Below are positions 29,015 to 38,828 of a stretch of 64,000 nucleotides of DNA, piece by piece. Each line of letters begins with the position of its first letter. The first letter of the stretch is position 1. The position numbers were made by a program, and so were the translations under genes. Location of the stretch: positions 34,407 through 98,406 of the forward strand of contig NZ_JAKZAH010000015.1 in NCBI RefSeq assembly GCF_023156245.1. Direction: 5' to 3'. The notes under the pieces were generated by a model. That model was not told where the DNA came from. It was given only the letters and a program-made list of their open reading frames with translations, and did no database searches. Origin of the DNA: Marinobacter bryozoorum (GTDB lineage: Bacteria; Pseudomonadota; Gammaproteobacteria; Pseudomonadales; Oleiphilaceae).

Positions 29015-30171
29015 GACAGAAATTGCTCCAGCACACTGTTCAGGTACTGCCGCCCCAGCGCCGTCGCCTGCAGCCGGTCGCGCTCCAGCAGTTCCCGGGC
29101 CCTTAGGTCAGCAAGTATTGCAGCAATGACCGTCAGGGGTAAACCCGTGCGTGCCGGGAACAGCGACTCCTCCACCCCTTGCTGTAGCCGCAAGGCGTTC
29201 ATCATGAATTCCAGTGGGCGTTCTTCCCGGTCCACTGACTGGGTTCCGGCGGTACGACTGCCAATGCGGGCCAGGTAAGCGTCAGGTTGGCGGGTTTTCC
29301 AGTAGCGCCGAAGGTCGCCGTCAGCCAGTGAAACCTTACCGTGTGCACCCGCGCCGATGGCGAGGTAGTCGCCAAAGGTCCAGTAGTTCAGGTTATGGCG
29401 TGACGCCATACCGGGCTGGGCCCACGCGGAGACCTCGTAGTCCTGGAAGCCGGCATCCATCAGCCTTTCCCTCCCGGCCTGCCAGATCGCCCACAGGTCG
29501 TCGTCCTCGGGTAGCGCTGGCGGACGACTGTAGAACTCGGTATTGGGCTCCAGTGTTAACTGGTACCAGGACAGGTGAGGGGGCTGCCAGGCAATGGCGG
29601 CGTCGAGGTCTGCCAGGGCCTGCTCCGGCGTCTGGCCCGGCAGGCCGTGCATCAGGTCCAGGTTAAAGTTGCTGAAACCCGCATTGAGCGCCGCTTCGAT
29701 GGCCCGGTGCGCTTCGTTGTCGTCATGGATGCGCCCCAGTTTTTTCAGGTGCTCCGGCTGGAAGCTCTGAATGCCGATGGAAAGCCGGTTTATGCCGGCG
29801 TCGCGAAAGCCCTGAAAGCGGTTCTGTTCGACAGTGCCGGGATTGGCCTCCAGGGTGATTTCCGCATCCGGACTGAAGGTGAGTTGCTCACGGAGCTTGA
29901 GGAACAGGGCCCGGTAGAAGTCAGGCGACATGAGTGACGGGGTCCCGCCCCCGATGAAGACGGTCTCGATGGGTCGCCCGCGTACGAATCCAAGGTCGTG
30001 CTGGAGATCTTCCAGCATGGCGTCGAGGTAGGCCTGCTCAGGCAGCTCGCCACTGAAGGCGTGAGAGTTGAAGTCGCAGTAGGGGCACTTGCGAACACAC
30101 CAGGGTACGTGGATGTACAGCCCCAGGGGCGGGCTGGGGGCCGATATGACGGTGTCGTCAGCAGCAGCCAT
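29011..30171 (-). CDS. hemW: Radical SAM heme chaperone HemW
   Basis: 386 residues. LGLYIHVPWCVRKCPYCDFNSH carries the CxxxCxxC iron-sulfur motif; FIGGGTPSLM, EITLEANPGT, GINRLSIGIQSF and DLMHGLPGQT are the HemN/HemW barrel marks. The short length and lack of the HemN N-terminal extension indicate HemW, which binds and delivers heme, rather than coproporphyrinogen oxidase. ATG 30171 overlaps the rdgB stop by one base (TGATG); an open frame up to 30360 is spurious. The rdgB-hemW order is standard. Confidence 0.93.
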   Translation of the reverse strand: MAAADDTVISAPSPPLGLYIHVPWCVRKCPYCDFNSHAFSGELPEQAYLDAMLEDLQHDLGFVRGRPIETVFIGGGTPSLMSPDFYRALFLKLREQLTFSPDAEITLEANPGTVEQNRFQGFRDAGINRLSIGIQSFQPEHLKKLGRIHDDNEAHRAIEAALNAGFSNFNLDLMHGLPGQTPEQALADLDAAIAWQPPHLSWYQLTLEPNTEFYSRPPALPEDDDLWAIWQAGRERLMDAGFQDYEVSAWAQPGMASRHNLNYWTFGDYLAIGAGAHGKVSLADGDLRRYWKTRQPDAYLARIGSRTAGTQSVDREERPLEFMMNALRLQQGVEESLFPARTGLPLTVIAAILADLRARELLERDRLQATALGRQYLNSVLEQFLS

Positions 30172-30809
30172 CAGAGGGCGCCCAGTTGCTCCACCAACAG
30201 GCGCAGGGCACGCCCGCGGTGGCTCACACGGCCTTTCTGTTCCCGGGTCAGTTCGGCGGCACTGCAGCCGAACTCGGGGGCGAAGAATACCGGGTCGTAA
30301 CCGAAGCCACCCTGGCCCCTGGAGGCTTCCAGTATTCGGCCGGGCCAGCGGCCATGACAAACGATGGGGGTGGGATCGTCGGCATGGCGCAGGTAGACAA
30401 GGACACAGTGAAACTGGGCTGTTCGCTCAGCCTCCGGCACCGTCTTCAGGGCTGCCAGCAGTGCCTGGACGTTGTCGTCATCACTCGCGCCGTCGCCTGC
30501 GTAGCGGGCGGAGCGGACGCCAGGCTGCCCGCCGAGGGCATCCACGGCCAGGCCAGAGTCGTCGGCGAGGGCAGGCAGCCCGGTCTGCCGGGCGGCGTGG
30601 CGGGCCTTTATCAGCGCGTTCTCGACGAAGGTGACCGCGGGCTCTTCCGCCTCGCTGACGCCCAGTTCACCCTGGGCCCTGGGCTGAAGGCCCAGTGGCA
30701 TCAGCAGTTCACCCAACTCCCGCAACTTGCCCTGATTATTGCTGGCCAGTACAAGCTGGCCTGTCACGGTGCCTCCGTTACCGGAGTTAGTCTTCGAGCT
30801 GTCAGTCAT
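30171..30809 (-). CDS. rdgB: dITP/XTP pyrophosphatase
   Basis: Hydrolyses deaminated purine triphosphates to keep them out of DNA. 212 residues: [24 protein letters not shown]-like [14 protein letters not shown], the [24 protein letters not shown] signature and [15 protein letters not shown] 30809 overlaps the DUF4426 gene by eight bases, so the two are coupled. Confidence 0.95.
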   Translation of the reverse strand: MTDSSKTNSGNGGTVTGQLVLASNNQGKLRELGELLMPLGLQPRAQGELGVSEAEEPAVTFVENALIKARHAARQTGLPALADDSGLAVDALGGQPGVRSARYAGDGASDDDNVQALLAALKTVPEAERTAQFHCVLVYLRHADDPTPIVCHGRWPGRILEASRGQGGFGYDPVFFAPEFGCSAAELTREQKGRVSHRGRALRLLVEQLGAL

Positions 30810-31251
30810 TAAAGAGCGCCTGGGAGAAACGTATTGGCAGGTCCTGGTCATGGCCACTGGGACGGGCGGTAATCTGGAAGGTCATCAATTCACCCTCGGA
30901 ATACTGGTACTCCGCGATGAAGTAGACGGCGTCGCCTTCCTGGATCCGTCGAAAGGCCAGGAACGTCGGCTGTTGTATTTCGTTCAGCGCCCGGCCCTCT
31001 ACCTGGCCCGGGACTGTGGTCAGCGAGCCGTCATCGCCCCGGTCCATGATGGCAATGTTAACGATACCGATGCCCCGGCTGCGGTTGAGGTCGTTGGCAG
31101 CGGCGACCTCCGGGGTCAGAAAGGTGCTGGGGAATACGTTGTAGTGCACCTCATAGTTACCGAAGCGAACATGCTTCTCTTCGGCGAGGGCAGGGCTGGC
31201 CAGGCCGGCAAGGGTGAGGCACAGCAGTATCAGCAGGTTAACGGGTTTCAT
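30802..31251 (-). CDS. DUF4426 secreted protein
   Basis: 149 residues with signal peptide ([17 protein letters not shown], cleavage after SPALA). The mature part ([27 protein letters not shown]) matches the DUF4426 family, a periplasmic protein of unknown role that recurs between metW and rdgB in pseudomonads and relatives. ATG 31251 lies 2 bases after the metW stop. Structure of the operon suggests cotranscription with metX-metW. Confidence 0.85.
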   Translation of the reverse strand: MKPVNLLILLCLTLAGLASPALAEEKHVRFGNYEVHYNVFPSTFLTPEVAAANDLNRSRGIGIVNIAIMDRGDDGSLTTVPGQVEGRALNEIQQPTFLAFRRIQEGDAVYFIAEYQYSEGELMTFQITARPSGHDQDLPIRFSQALFND

Positions 31252-31253
31252 GG

Positions 31254-31853
31254 TCAGTCTCCCCGGGTGATCCGGTAAATGGCAATCTGTCCCAACATGT
31301 TTGGCCACAGGCGGCTGAGCCAGTGGTCCTGGTGCTCGCCGTCAACCACCGTGCGGTTGCGGATGCGGAAGTTCTTCTCCCGGCACAGGGCTTCGAAGTC
31401 CCTGAATGTGCACAGGTGGATGTTGGGTGTGTTGTACCACTTGTGGGGCAGGGTTTCCGATTCCGGCATCCTGCCCCGGGACATCAGGTACCAGCGCAGG
31501 CGCCAGTACGCGAAGTTCGGGAAGGTGACGATGCCTTCCCTTCCTAGTCGCATCATTTCGTCGAGCACAATATCCGGGCGCCTGACCGCCTGCAGGGCCT
31601 GGGTCATGAGTACAGTGTCGAAGCTGTCATCATCAAAGTTGGACAGGCCCTGGGTGTCAAGGTTCTGCTCGATGACGGCCACGCCCTTGTTCATGCATTC
31701 GGTGATATGGTCCGGGTTGATTTCCAGGCCAAACCCGGTGGTTTGCCGTTCCTGCTTCAGGTAATAGAGCAGGGTGCCGTCGCCGCAGCCCAGGTCGAGG
31801 ATATGGCTGCCGGGGCTGATCCACTGCTGGATGATTTCCAGGTCGGCTCTCAT
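31254..31853 (-). CDS. metW: Methionine biosynthesis protein MetW
   Basis: 199-residue SAM-dependent methyltransferase-fold protein: [46 protein letters not shown] and [14 protein letters not shown]. MetW acts with MetX to give full homoserine acyltransferase activity in several proteobacteria. It overlaps the metX stop by four bases, the classical coupled metXW arrangement. Confidence 0.94.
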   Translation of the reverse strand: MRADLEIIQQWISPGSHILDLGCGDGTLLYYLKQERQTTGFGLEINPDHITECMNKGVAVIEQNLDTQGLSNFDDDSFDTVLMTQALQAVRRPDIVLDEMMRLGREGIVTFPNFAYWRLRWYLMSRGRMPESETLPHKWYNTPNIHLCTFRDFEALCREKNFRIRNRTVVDGEHQDHWLSRLWPNMLGQIAIYRITRGD

Positions 31854-32998
31854 GCGCCTACCTCCCGGGCCACCCGGGCCATGTAAGTGCTGAATATGGC
31901 ATTGTACCGGGGCGTGGGAATCAGGAACGCGTCATGGCCCCAGGGGGCGTCGATTTCCGCGTAACTGACCTTGCGGCGGGCGGCGATCATGGCATTCACC
32001 AGTTCTTCCGAGCGGGCTGGCGTAAAGCGCCAGTCGGTACTGAAGGACAGCACCAGGAACTCGCAGTTCGCCTGGGCCATGGCCCGGGCCAGGTCGTTGT
32101 CTGTCTCGTAGGCCGGGTCAAAATAATCCAGTGCCCGGGTCATCAACAGGTAGGTGTTGGCGTCGAAGGATTCCGAGAAGCGTTCACCCTGGTAACGCAG
32201 GTAACTCTCTACCTGGAACTCGGCATCATAGCCGAACTGATAGGCCTGCTCCCGGAGTTCGCGGCCAAACTTCTCGCCCATGGAGGCATCGGACAGGTAG
32301 GTGATGTGGCCCACCATGCGGGCCAGCATCAGCCCTCGCCTGGGCAGGGTGTTGTGTTCGTAGTAACGGCCACCGTGAAAATCGCTGTCGGAGGTGATCG
32401 CCCGACGCGCCACCTCGTTGAAGGCAATGTTCTGGGCCGTCAGTCTTGGCGTGGAGGCAATAACCACGGCGTGCTTCAGGCGATCGGGATGGCTGATGCT
32501 CCACTGCAGGGCCTGCATGCCTCCCAGGGAACCGCCCACCACTGCGGCCCAGCAATCGATACCCAGCCGGTCGGCCAGCACCGCCTGGCTGTTGACCCAG
32601 TCCTGCACAGTGACAACCGGGAAGTCCGGGCCATAGAGTTCGCCGGTTTCCGGATTGACCGTGTTCGGGCCGGTGCTGCCGTGGCAGCCTCCGAGATTGT
32701 TGATGCTGACCACAAAGAAACGGTTGGTATCGATGGGCTTGCCCGGGCCGATACAGGTGTCCCACCAGCCCGGTTTACGATCGTCCGGGGAATGATAGCC
32801 GGCGGCATGGTGATGGCCGCTCAGGGCATGGCATATCAGCACCGCATTGGAGTGATCCTGGTTCAGCGAGCCATAGGTTTCCACTACCAGGTCCCAGCTA
32901 TGCAGGACCTGGCCACAGGCGAGCTTAAGCGGCTCGTCGAAATGGAGGGTTTGCGGGGTAACCAGGCCCACTGAATCCGAAGGCAGGGAATCGGGCAT
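31850..32998 (-). CDS. metX: Homoserine O-acyltransferase (MetX)
   Basis: Activates homoserine for methionine synthesis. 382 residues, alpha/beta hydrolase fold: [45 protein letters not shown], nucleophile serine in [14 protein letters not shown], and late histidine in APWGHDAFL. MetX of gammaproteobacteria that carry MetW usually transfers succinyl rather than acetyl, but the acyl specificity cannot be settled by eye. No riboswitch was recognised in the 188-bp upstream gap. Confidence 0.94.
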   Translation of the reverse strand: MPDSLPSDSVGLVTPQTLHFDEPLKLACGQVLHSWDLVVETYGSLNQDHSNAVLICHALSGHHHAAGYHSPDDRKPGWWDTCIGPGKPIDTNRFFVVSINNLGGCHGSTGPNTVNPETGELYGPDFPVVTVQDWVNSQAVLADRLGIDCWAAVVGGSLGGMQALQWSISHPDRLKHAVVIASTPRLTAQNIAFNEVARRAITSDSDFHGGRYYEHNTLPRRGLMLARMVGHITYLSDASMGEKFGRELREQAYQFGYDAEFQVESYLRYQGERFSESFDANTYLLMTRALDYFDPAYETDNDLARAMAQANCEFLVLSFSTDWRFTPARSEELVNAMIAARRKVSYAEIDAPWGHDAFLIPTPRYNAIFSTYMARVAREVGA

Positions 32999-33186
32999 CG
33001 AAGCGGCGGAATCCTTGGTTGGTCATCGTTGGTCGTAATCCAGCCCCAAGCGGGCTGGTACAGGCCATGCAGTTTAAATGGGGGCCGTCGGTGCTGCAAC
33101 CGGGCGGGGAGATTTGCGTGTGACCTCGGTGCCGGACCTTCCGGGTTAACGGCAGGCTCCAGCGCCTGGCGGCCCCGGGGTTTTGA

Positions 33187-35151
33187 TCAGGCGATGCCTG
33201 AAATGTTGACGACTTTCTGCTGGCTGAGGGTCGGTGCCGGGCGGCGAATCTGGCGCTGCATGGCGTCGGCCAGTTCCAGCTGGCGGCGGAGGTCCGCGAT
33301 GGTGTTACCGAGCCGCTCTCGCTCAGCCTTGCTGTCCTGGTCGCTCCGGGCCATGTCACGAATGCGGCGCACCTGGTGCTCAAGCAGCTGCTTCTGCTCC
33401 ATGGAGAATTGCATGATGGGCAGCAGTGCTTCACCAGGCCAGCGCTCTACATCACGGCGTACCCGTTCGTGAAGCGTGCGGGCCTCAGTGACCATCACCT
33501 GGAAAAACCGGCGGATCAGCCATTTTTGCTCCCGCAGGAGGTTGCCCGGAGCACGCCGGAAGCGGGTGGCCCGTTTGCGCAGTTCCCGGATGGCAATGAC
33601 ATGGCGTCCAGCCCGCAGGGGAATAGGTTCCAGGTGCCGGGCGCGGGTGTCCTCGTTGTAGCGGCGGTAGATGGCCTCCACCATGCGCTCTGCCAGGCGC
33701 CCTTCGGCGAGCAGGTTTTGCAGGTCGCTTTCCAGCAGTTCGAAGAAATGATCCATCGCCTGGCTCATGCCGGCGGAGGTCCAGCTCTTGCCCATCATCT
33801 GTCGGACCGCGGCAGCATGGGCGTTGAAGCGGGACTCACTGACCATATTCATCAGGATGTCGCCCTGGGACTGCATCAGTCTCCGACTGGAGCGCAACGT
33901 AATCAGCTTGCGGTAGTAGAAGTCGTAGTCGGTCTGGGCCCGGTCGGCCAGCCGGCGAAGGGCCTCCCGGTCCACGGCCTGGCCAGAGCAGGCCTGGCGC
34001 TCCTCCTCCAGGCTGAGCAATCGCGCCTGCATTGCGGCCTGGCTGTTTTGCAGCATGCCCAGCAGGTCATTGATCAGGCTCTGTGTAATCAGCTCTTCTT
34101 TCTGGCGCAGAATGCGGTCGATCAGCAGCTGTTCCAGCCCTGGCAGTTCGCTGCGATCCAGCAGGGTGTTGTCGTTGTGGGCTTTCGCTGTCAGACCCTG
34201 CTTGGCGGAGATGGGAATAACCTCGTCATCCCGGAGACCCAGTTGCGTGGCGGTTGTGTGGCGCACCCGATCAATGCTTTGCTGGACTTCCCGTTCGGGA
34301 CGGAGTTCGTCCCAGAGTGAGTCAATCTTGTTCAGCACGGCAAACCGGCCTGCCCGGTGGTCCGCATCGTCGGTATCGATATGTTCCTTCCAGACGGCCA
34401 TGTCACTGGCAGTAACGCCGGTGTCGGCACTAAGCAGGAACAGGATGGCATGGGCTGATGGCAGCAGGCTCACCGTCAGTTCAGGTTCTGAGCCCAGGGC
34501 GTTAAGCCCCGGCGTGTCGAGGATTCGAAGTCCTCGTTCGAACAGTGGGTGGCGTATGCTGATCCGTGCGCTGCGCCAGGCCGGGATGAGCACCTGTCCG
34601 GGGTTGTCCCGGTCGGCTTCGAGCATCCCTTCGCTGAAGCCATAGCGACGAGCCTCCTGGGGGCTGACGCTGCGCACCCGGGCGACCTCGCCGAGCACCG
34701 TACGCATGGCGTCGGGGTCGTCTTCATTGAGCTCGTGGCGGGTCCAGTGTTCGGGGTGCCGGCGCAGTTCCTGAAGGGAAAGATCACCCTCGCGGGTCTC
34801 GATAGGCAGTAGTTGCAGGTAGTTGCTGCCGGTGGCCCGGTCGAAGAAGAGCTCGGTGGGGCACATGGTGGTGCGGCCGGCTTCCGATGGCAGCATGCGC
34901 TGGCCATACTCCGCAAAGAACAGCGCGTTGATCAGTTCGGTCTTGCCCCGGGAGAACTCCCCCACGAAGGCGATGGTCAGTTCATCCTCGACCAGCAATT
35001 CCACGCCCCGGCGGATGCGTTCGCTGACATCGTCGGAGTACAGGTCGTTATCCTGCAGCCAGAGCCGGTAACGGCTGATCTGCCGGATAAGCTCTTTCTT
35101 CCACTGATGGTAGGCTTCAACCTGGTTTACCAGGATGGCTGGTCCGTTCAT
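33187..35151 (-). CDS. Bacterial dynamin-like GTPase
   Basis: 654 residues, no membrane-spanning helix. All GTPase motifs are intact: P-loop GEFSRGKT at 64-71, G2 threonines in GRTTMCPTE (92-100), DTPG at 212-215 and NKID at 274-277. The C-terminal half (340-640) is long helix and coiled coil, as in the dynamin stalk. Related proteins (CrfC/YjdA, LeoA, DynA) act in membrane remodelling, chromosome dynamics or phage tolerance; none can be assigned here. It interrupts the usual yggT-metX adjacency and has its own gaps on both sides (185 and 188 bp), so it is probably transcribed alone. Confidence 0.87.
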   Translation of the reverse strand: MNGPAILVNQVEAYHQWKKELIRQISRYRLWLQDNDLYSDDVSERIRRGVELLVEDELTIAFVGEFSRGKTELINALFFAEYGQRMLPSEAGRTTMCPTELFFDRATGSNYLQLLPIETREGDLSLQELRRHPEHWTRHELNEDDPDAMRTVLGEVARVRSVSPQEARRYGFSEGMLEADRDNPGQVLIPAWRSARISIRHPLFERGLRILDTPGLNALGSEPELTVSLLPSAHAILFLLSADTGVTASDMAVWKEHIDTDDADHRAGRFAVLNKIDSLWDELRPEREVQQSIDRVRHTTATQLGLRDDEVIPISAKQGLTAKAHNDNTLLDRSELPGLEQLLIDRILRQKEELITQSLINDLLGMLQNSQAAMQARLLSLEEERQACSGQAVDREALRRLADRAQTDYDFYYRKLITLRSSRRLMQSQGDILMNMVSESRFNAHAAAVRQMMGKSWTSAGMSQAMDHFFELLESDLQNLLAEGRLAERMVEAIYRRYNEDTRARHLEPIPLRAGRHVIAIRELRKRATRFRRAPGNLLREQKWLIRRFFQVMVTEARTLHERVRRDVERWPGEALLPIMQFSMEQKQLLEHQVRRIRDMARSDQDSKAERERLGNTIADLRRQLELADAMQRQIRRPAPTLSQQKVVNISGIA

Positions 35152-35283
35152 GGTACTGACCCTGTCTACTACTCGCCCGGGGTTCCATGCCAGAAGTGTT
35201 CAGGCGGGTGCTGGGTGGAGTTGGCGGAATTTACAGATAGATCGGGCTAGGGTATGTCGGTTTTGTTGGCAGGTCTGTTAAAC

Positions 35284-35320
35284 GGATCACAGGAACCGTG
35301 GTGGTCGGCTCCTGTGATCC
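35284..35320 (-). terminator. Long inverted repeat downstream of yggT
   Basis: GGATCACAGGA and TCCTGTGATCC are perfect 11-bp arms, and CCG/CGG inside extend the stem after one mismatch. On the minus strand, the direction of yggT, it is followed by CGTTTAAC, a weak T-run. It lies 17 bases past the yggT stop and likely ends the proC-yggT transcript. Confidence 0.55.
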
Positions 35321-35336
35321 TGGGGGGAGGTCGATG

Positions 35337-35906
35337 TCAGACCGGCAGGCCCACGGCGTTACCGAGGTGGTCCACCATTACTCGCAACACGTTCAGGATC
35401 AGGAACACAAAGATGGGTGACAGGTCCAGGCCGCCCAGCGGTGGCACAATGTTGCGAACCGGGCGCATGACCGGCTCGGTGATCTGGGCCACCAGCATGA
35501 TGGCCGGGTGGTTGCTCTGGGGGGCAACCCAGCTGATGATAACCACCGCCAATATGGCCCAGAAATAGATCTCGATGATCAGTCCCAGTACATGGACCCC
35601 GGCCCAGGCCAGCAGGGCAATGGGGTTGAGGGCTGTCAGCGGATAGCCGCTGGCTACCCAGAGCAGGGTAAAGAACAGGGCACTCACCAGTACCGCCAGC
35701 ACCAGTGAGGCGCCGTCAACGCCGCCAATGCCCGGGATGACCTTGCGCAGCGGGCGCAGGGGGGCGTTGGTTGCCTTTACCACGAACTGGGAGATGGGGT
35801 TGTAGAAGTCTGCCCGTGCCAGTTGCAGCAAGAAACGTAGCAGGACCACGGTGAGATAGAACATGGCCACAAACTGCAGCACGGTGATGAAAATATCGGC
35901 CAGCAT
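35337..35906 (-). CDS. yggT: YggT family membrane protein
   Basis: 189 residues made of two YggT repeats: FLLQLARADFYNPISQFVVKATNAPLRPLRKVIPG and, in the second half, QITEPVMRPVRNIVPPLGGLDLSP. Four or five hydrophobic helices. The family has been linked to osmotic and ion stress, but its function is not settled. Always near proC and yggS, as here: it starts 42 bases after proC. Confidence 0.92.
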   Translation of the reverse strand: MLADIFITVLQFVAMFYLTVVLLRFLLQLARADFYNPISQFVVKATNAPLRPLRKVIPGIGGVDGASLVLAVLVSALFFTLLWVASGYPLTALNPIALLAWAGVHVLGLIIEIYFWAILAVVIISWVAPQSNHPAIMLVAQITEPVMRPVRNIVPPLGGLDLSPIFVFLILNVLRVMVDHLGNAVGLPV

Positions 35907-35948
35907 CGGGCGGTGTCTCCGTTAGTAACAGTGTATGGGTTGAACAGA

Positions 35949-36785
35949 TCAGCGGTTGGCGTCGGCCATTTCCCGGGCCATTTCCTTAGAGCGGGTCATG
36001 GCTGCCTTGTAGGCCTTGTCCACCAGCGTTCTCATGCCGCCGTCCTCGAAGGTCGTAATGGCCTGCTCGGTGGTGCCGCCCGGCGACATAACGTTACGCT
36101 TGAGCTGCGCCGGGTCGTGTTCGCTGCGGGCGGCCATCTCAGCAGCGCCTGCCATGGTCTGTATGGCCAGCTCCCGGGCGGTCCCGGCTTCGATACCGGC
36201 CTCGGTCGCGGCGGCTTCCAGTGCTTCCAGCATCAGGAAGAAGTAGGCAGGGCCGCTGCCGGAGAGGGCGGTGACCGCATGTAACTGCTCCTCATCGTCC
36301 AGCCATAGCGCCTTACCGATACTGTTGAAGATGGATTCAACGGTTTCTTTCTGCTGCTCTGACACTGCATCATTGGCGTACAGGCCCGCCGCTCCCTTGC
36401 CCACCAGCGACGGGGTATTGGGCATCACCCGCACCAGTGGCAGCCCGCCACCAAGCCATTCGTCCAGGGTTTCGGATGTGAGTCCGGCGGCGATGGAAAC
36501 CATCAGGGGGCGGGTGTTCTGGACCACGGGGGCGATGTCACGGCATACATCCGCCATGATCTGCGGTTTTACGGCGAGGACCAGTACATCCGCCTGTTGC
36601 GCGCAGTAGCGGTTGTCAGTGGTAACGCTCACCCCGAACTTGCGGCGAATGGTCTGCAGGTGTTCATCGTCCGGGGCGCTCGCCCAGATGCTGCCGGCCC
36701 GGAAGCCGCTATCCAGCATGCCGCCAATAATGGCGCTGGCCATGTTACCCGCGCCGATAAAGCCAATGGTCGGTGAAGTACTCAC
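35949..36785 (-). CDS. proC: Pyrroline-5-carboxylate reductase
   Basis: Final step of proline synthesis, NAD(P)H dependent. 278 residues: Rossmann start TIGFIGAGNMASAIIGGML, VLAVKPQIMADV, RVMPNTPSLVGKGAAGLY, and the C-terminal signature ALSGSGPAYFFLMLEAL with VMSPGGTTEQAI. Length and order match the family. yggS lies 120 bases upstream on the same strand. Confidence 0.96.
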   Translation of the reverse strand: MSTSPTIGFIGAGNMASAIIGGMLDSGFRAGSIWASAPDDEHLQTIRRKFGVSVTTDNRYCAQQADVLVLAVKPQIMADVCRDIAPVVQNTRPLMVSIAAGLTSETLDEWLGGGLPLVRVMPNTPSLVGKGAAGLYANDAVSEQQKETVESIFNSIGKALWLDDEEQLHAVTALSGSGPAYFFLMLEALEAAATEAGIEAGTARELAIQTMAGAAEMAARSEHDPAQLKRNVMSPGGTTEQAITTFEDGGMRTLVDKAYKAAMTRSKEMAREMADANR

Positions 36786-36905
36786 AGTTCACTCCGCTTC
36801 AGAAAGTTGTGATGGCAAATCATACCAGCTAAATCCTGCGCTTACCCAGCTGTCGGAGCGGGCCGGCAGGTTGCGTTGCCAGCCTGTACCCCTGAAGGGC
36901 AGCGG

Positions 36906-37610
36906 TCAGTGAGTATAATCCCTCTGGCCGAACAGGGCGGTACCGACCCTGACCAGGGTTGCTCCTTCTGCAATTGCAACTTCCAGGTCGCCGGACATGC
37001 CCATGGATAGTGTGTCCAGCGGGCCTTCCACCTGCGGGTTCTGTCGCAGGTCCTCAAGGGCCCGGGCCAGTCGCTGGAAGCTCGCTCGCAGGTCCTCTTC
37101 GGACTGTTCGGGATCGGGTATGGCCATCAGGCCCCTCAGGCTCAGGTTGGGCAGGCCGCTTATAGCGACCGCCAGCTCTGTCAGTTCCCGTGGGTTGCAC
37201 CCGGACTTGCTGGCTTCCTCGTCAATATTGACCTGCAGGCAGATGTTCAGCGGTGGCAGGGACCCGGGTCGCTGTTCACTCAGCCGTCGCGCAACCTTGA
37301 GGCGGTCCACACTGTGCACCCACTGGAAGTGTTCGGCGATGGCACGGGTCTTGTTGGACTGGATGGGGCCAATGAAGTGCCATTCGAGTCCGGGCAGGTC
37401 AGCCAGGACCTCGATCTTGTCCAGGGCTTCCTGCAGGTAGTTTTCTCCGAAGGCCTGTTGCCCGGCTGCCGCGGCCAGGCGCAGATCGTCTGCCGGACGA
37501 GTCTTGCTCACTGCGAGCAAGTGCACACTGCCGTCAGCGCGGCCGCTCGCCTCTGTTGCTTTTTGTATGCGTCGGGTTACGCTCCGGATGTTGTCTGCTA
37601 TGCTGCTCAT
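36906..37610 (-). CDS. yggS: PLP homeostasis protein (YggS/PLPBP)
   Basis: 234-residue PLP-binding barrel protein without catalytic activity that balances cellular vitamin B6. VHLLAVSKTRPADDLR carries the PLP lysine; GENYLQEA, WHFIGPIQSNKTR, QVNIDEEASKSG and LSMGMSGDLEVAIAEG are family blocks. Divergent from pilT over 111 bp, the standard arrangement in Pseudomonas. Confidence 0.95.
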   Translation of the reverse strand: MSSIADNIRSVTRRIQKATEASGRADGSVHLLAVSKTRPADDLRLAAAAGQQAFGENYLQEALDKIEVLADLPGLEWHFIGPIQSNKTRAIAEHFQWVHSVDRLKVARRLSEQRPGSLPPLNICLQVNIDEEASKSGCNPRELTELAVAISGLPNLSLRGLMAIPDPEQSEEDLRASFQRLARALEDLRQNPQVEGPLDTLSMGMSGDLEVAIAEGATLVRVGTALFGQRDYTH

Positions 37611-37721
37611 AGTATTTTTCTGACTGCCGCTGGCTGTGCTGATAAGGGGCTCACGTTAACCCCGGGGTTGGAAAAAACCAAGCGGGCCAGGGCATAAAAG
37701 AACCGCCTTCCGAGGAACCCT

Positions 37722-38756
37722 ATGGATATTACCGAACTTCTGGCCTTCTCGGCCAAGCAAGGTGCGTCTGACCTGCACCTGTCCGCCGGGCTGCCACCCA
37801 TGATTCGTGTCGATGGCGACGTACGCCGGATCAACCTTCCGCCCATGGAGCATAAGGAAGTCCACGGACTGATCTATGACATCATGAACGACAAGCAGCG
37901 GAAGGATTACGAGGAGTTCCTGGAAACTGACTTTTCCTTCGAAGTGCCCGGTGTCGCCCGTTTCCGGGTAAACGCCTTCAACCAGAACCGCGGTGCCGGT
38001 GCGGTTTTCCGGACCATCCCCTCGAAAGTGCTTACCATGGAAGACCTGGGCATGGGCCAGGTCTTCAAGGACATCTCGTCCGTGCCTCGTGGGCTGGTAC
38101 TGGTGACCGGTCCTACCGGTTCCGGTAAGTCCACCACGCTGGCGGCCATGCTCGACTACATCAACGACAGCCGCTATGAGCACGTGCTGACCATCGAAGA
38201 CCCCATCGAATTCGTTCACGAGTCCAAGAAATGCCTGGTGAACCAGCGGGAAGTGCACCGGGATACGCTCGGTTTTAACGAGGCCCTGCGCTCGGCCCTG
38301 CGGGAAGACCCCGACATTATCCTGGTGGGTGAGCTGCGGGACCTTGAGACTATTCGCCTGGCCCTGACCGCCGCTGAAACCGGTCACCTGGTATTCGGCA
38401 CCCTGCATACCACCTCGGCGGCCAAGACTATTGACCGGGTGGTGGATGTGTTCCCGGCGGAAGAGAAATCCATGGTCCGCTCCATGCTCTCCGAGTCCCT
38501 GCAGGCGGTGGTTTCCCAGACCCTGATGAAAAAAATGGGCGGTGGCCGGATAGCGGCGCACGAAATCATGATCGGTACCGCAGCAATCCGTAACCTGATC
38601 CGCGAAGATAAGGTGGCCCAGATGTACTCCGCCATCCAGACCGGCGGCTCCCTGGGCATGCAGACCCTGGATCAGTGCCTGCAACGGCTCTTGCAAAAAG
38701 GCCTGATAAGCCGTGAGGCAGCCCGGGCCAAGGCCAAGATTCCCGACAATTTCTGA
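37722..38756 (+). CDS. pilT: Type IV pilus retraction ATPase PilT
   Basis: 344-residue cytoplasmic hexameric ATPase that depolymerises pilin for twitching. N-terminal ASDLHLSAGLPP, Walker A GPTGSGKST at 130-138, Walker B region DIILVGELRDLETIRLALTA, HLVFGTLHTTSAAKTIDR, and the AIRNLIRE retraction motif near the end. It lies 72 bases before pilU, with which it forms an operon. Confidence 0.97.
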   Translation: MDITELLAFSAKQGASDLHLSAGLPPMIRVDGDVRRINLPPMEHKEVHGLIYDIMNDKQRKDYEEFLETDFSFEVPGVARFRVNAFNQNRGAGAVFRTIPSKVLTMEDLGMGQVFKDISSVPRGLVLVTGPTGSGKSTTLAAMLDYINDSRYEHVLTIEDPIEFVHESKKCLVNQREVHRDTLGFNEALRSALREDPDIILVGELRDLETIRLALTAAETGHLVFGTLHTTSAAKTIDRVVDVFPAEEKSMVRSMLSESLQAVVSQTLMKKMGGGRIAAHEIMIGTAAIRNLIREDKVAQMYSAIQTGGSLGMQTLDQCLQRLLQKGLISREAARAKAKIPDNF

Positions 38757-38828
38757 TCCGGACTATCGGGTGTCGCTCAGCGGTTGGGCGGCACCGGCAA
38801 ACCTGACTGAAAAGCTGGAAGCACTCCC

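Noticed and set aside
30172..30360. Upstream extension of hemW into rdgB
   Set aside because: Arg/Pro-rich shadow of rdgB; ATG 30171 with TGATG coupling fits the family start.
32999..33186. Possible SAM riboswitch upstream of metX
   Set aside because: I could not see a conserved core of SAM-I, SAM-II or related classes in this stretch.
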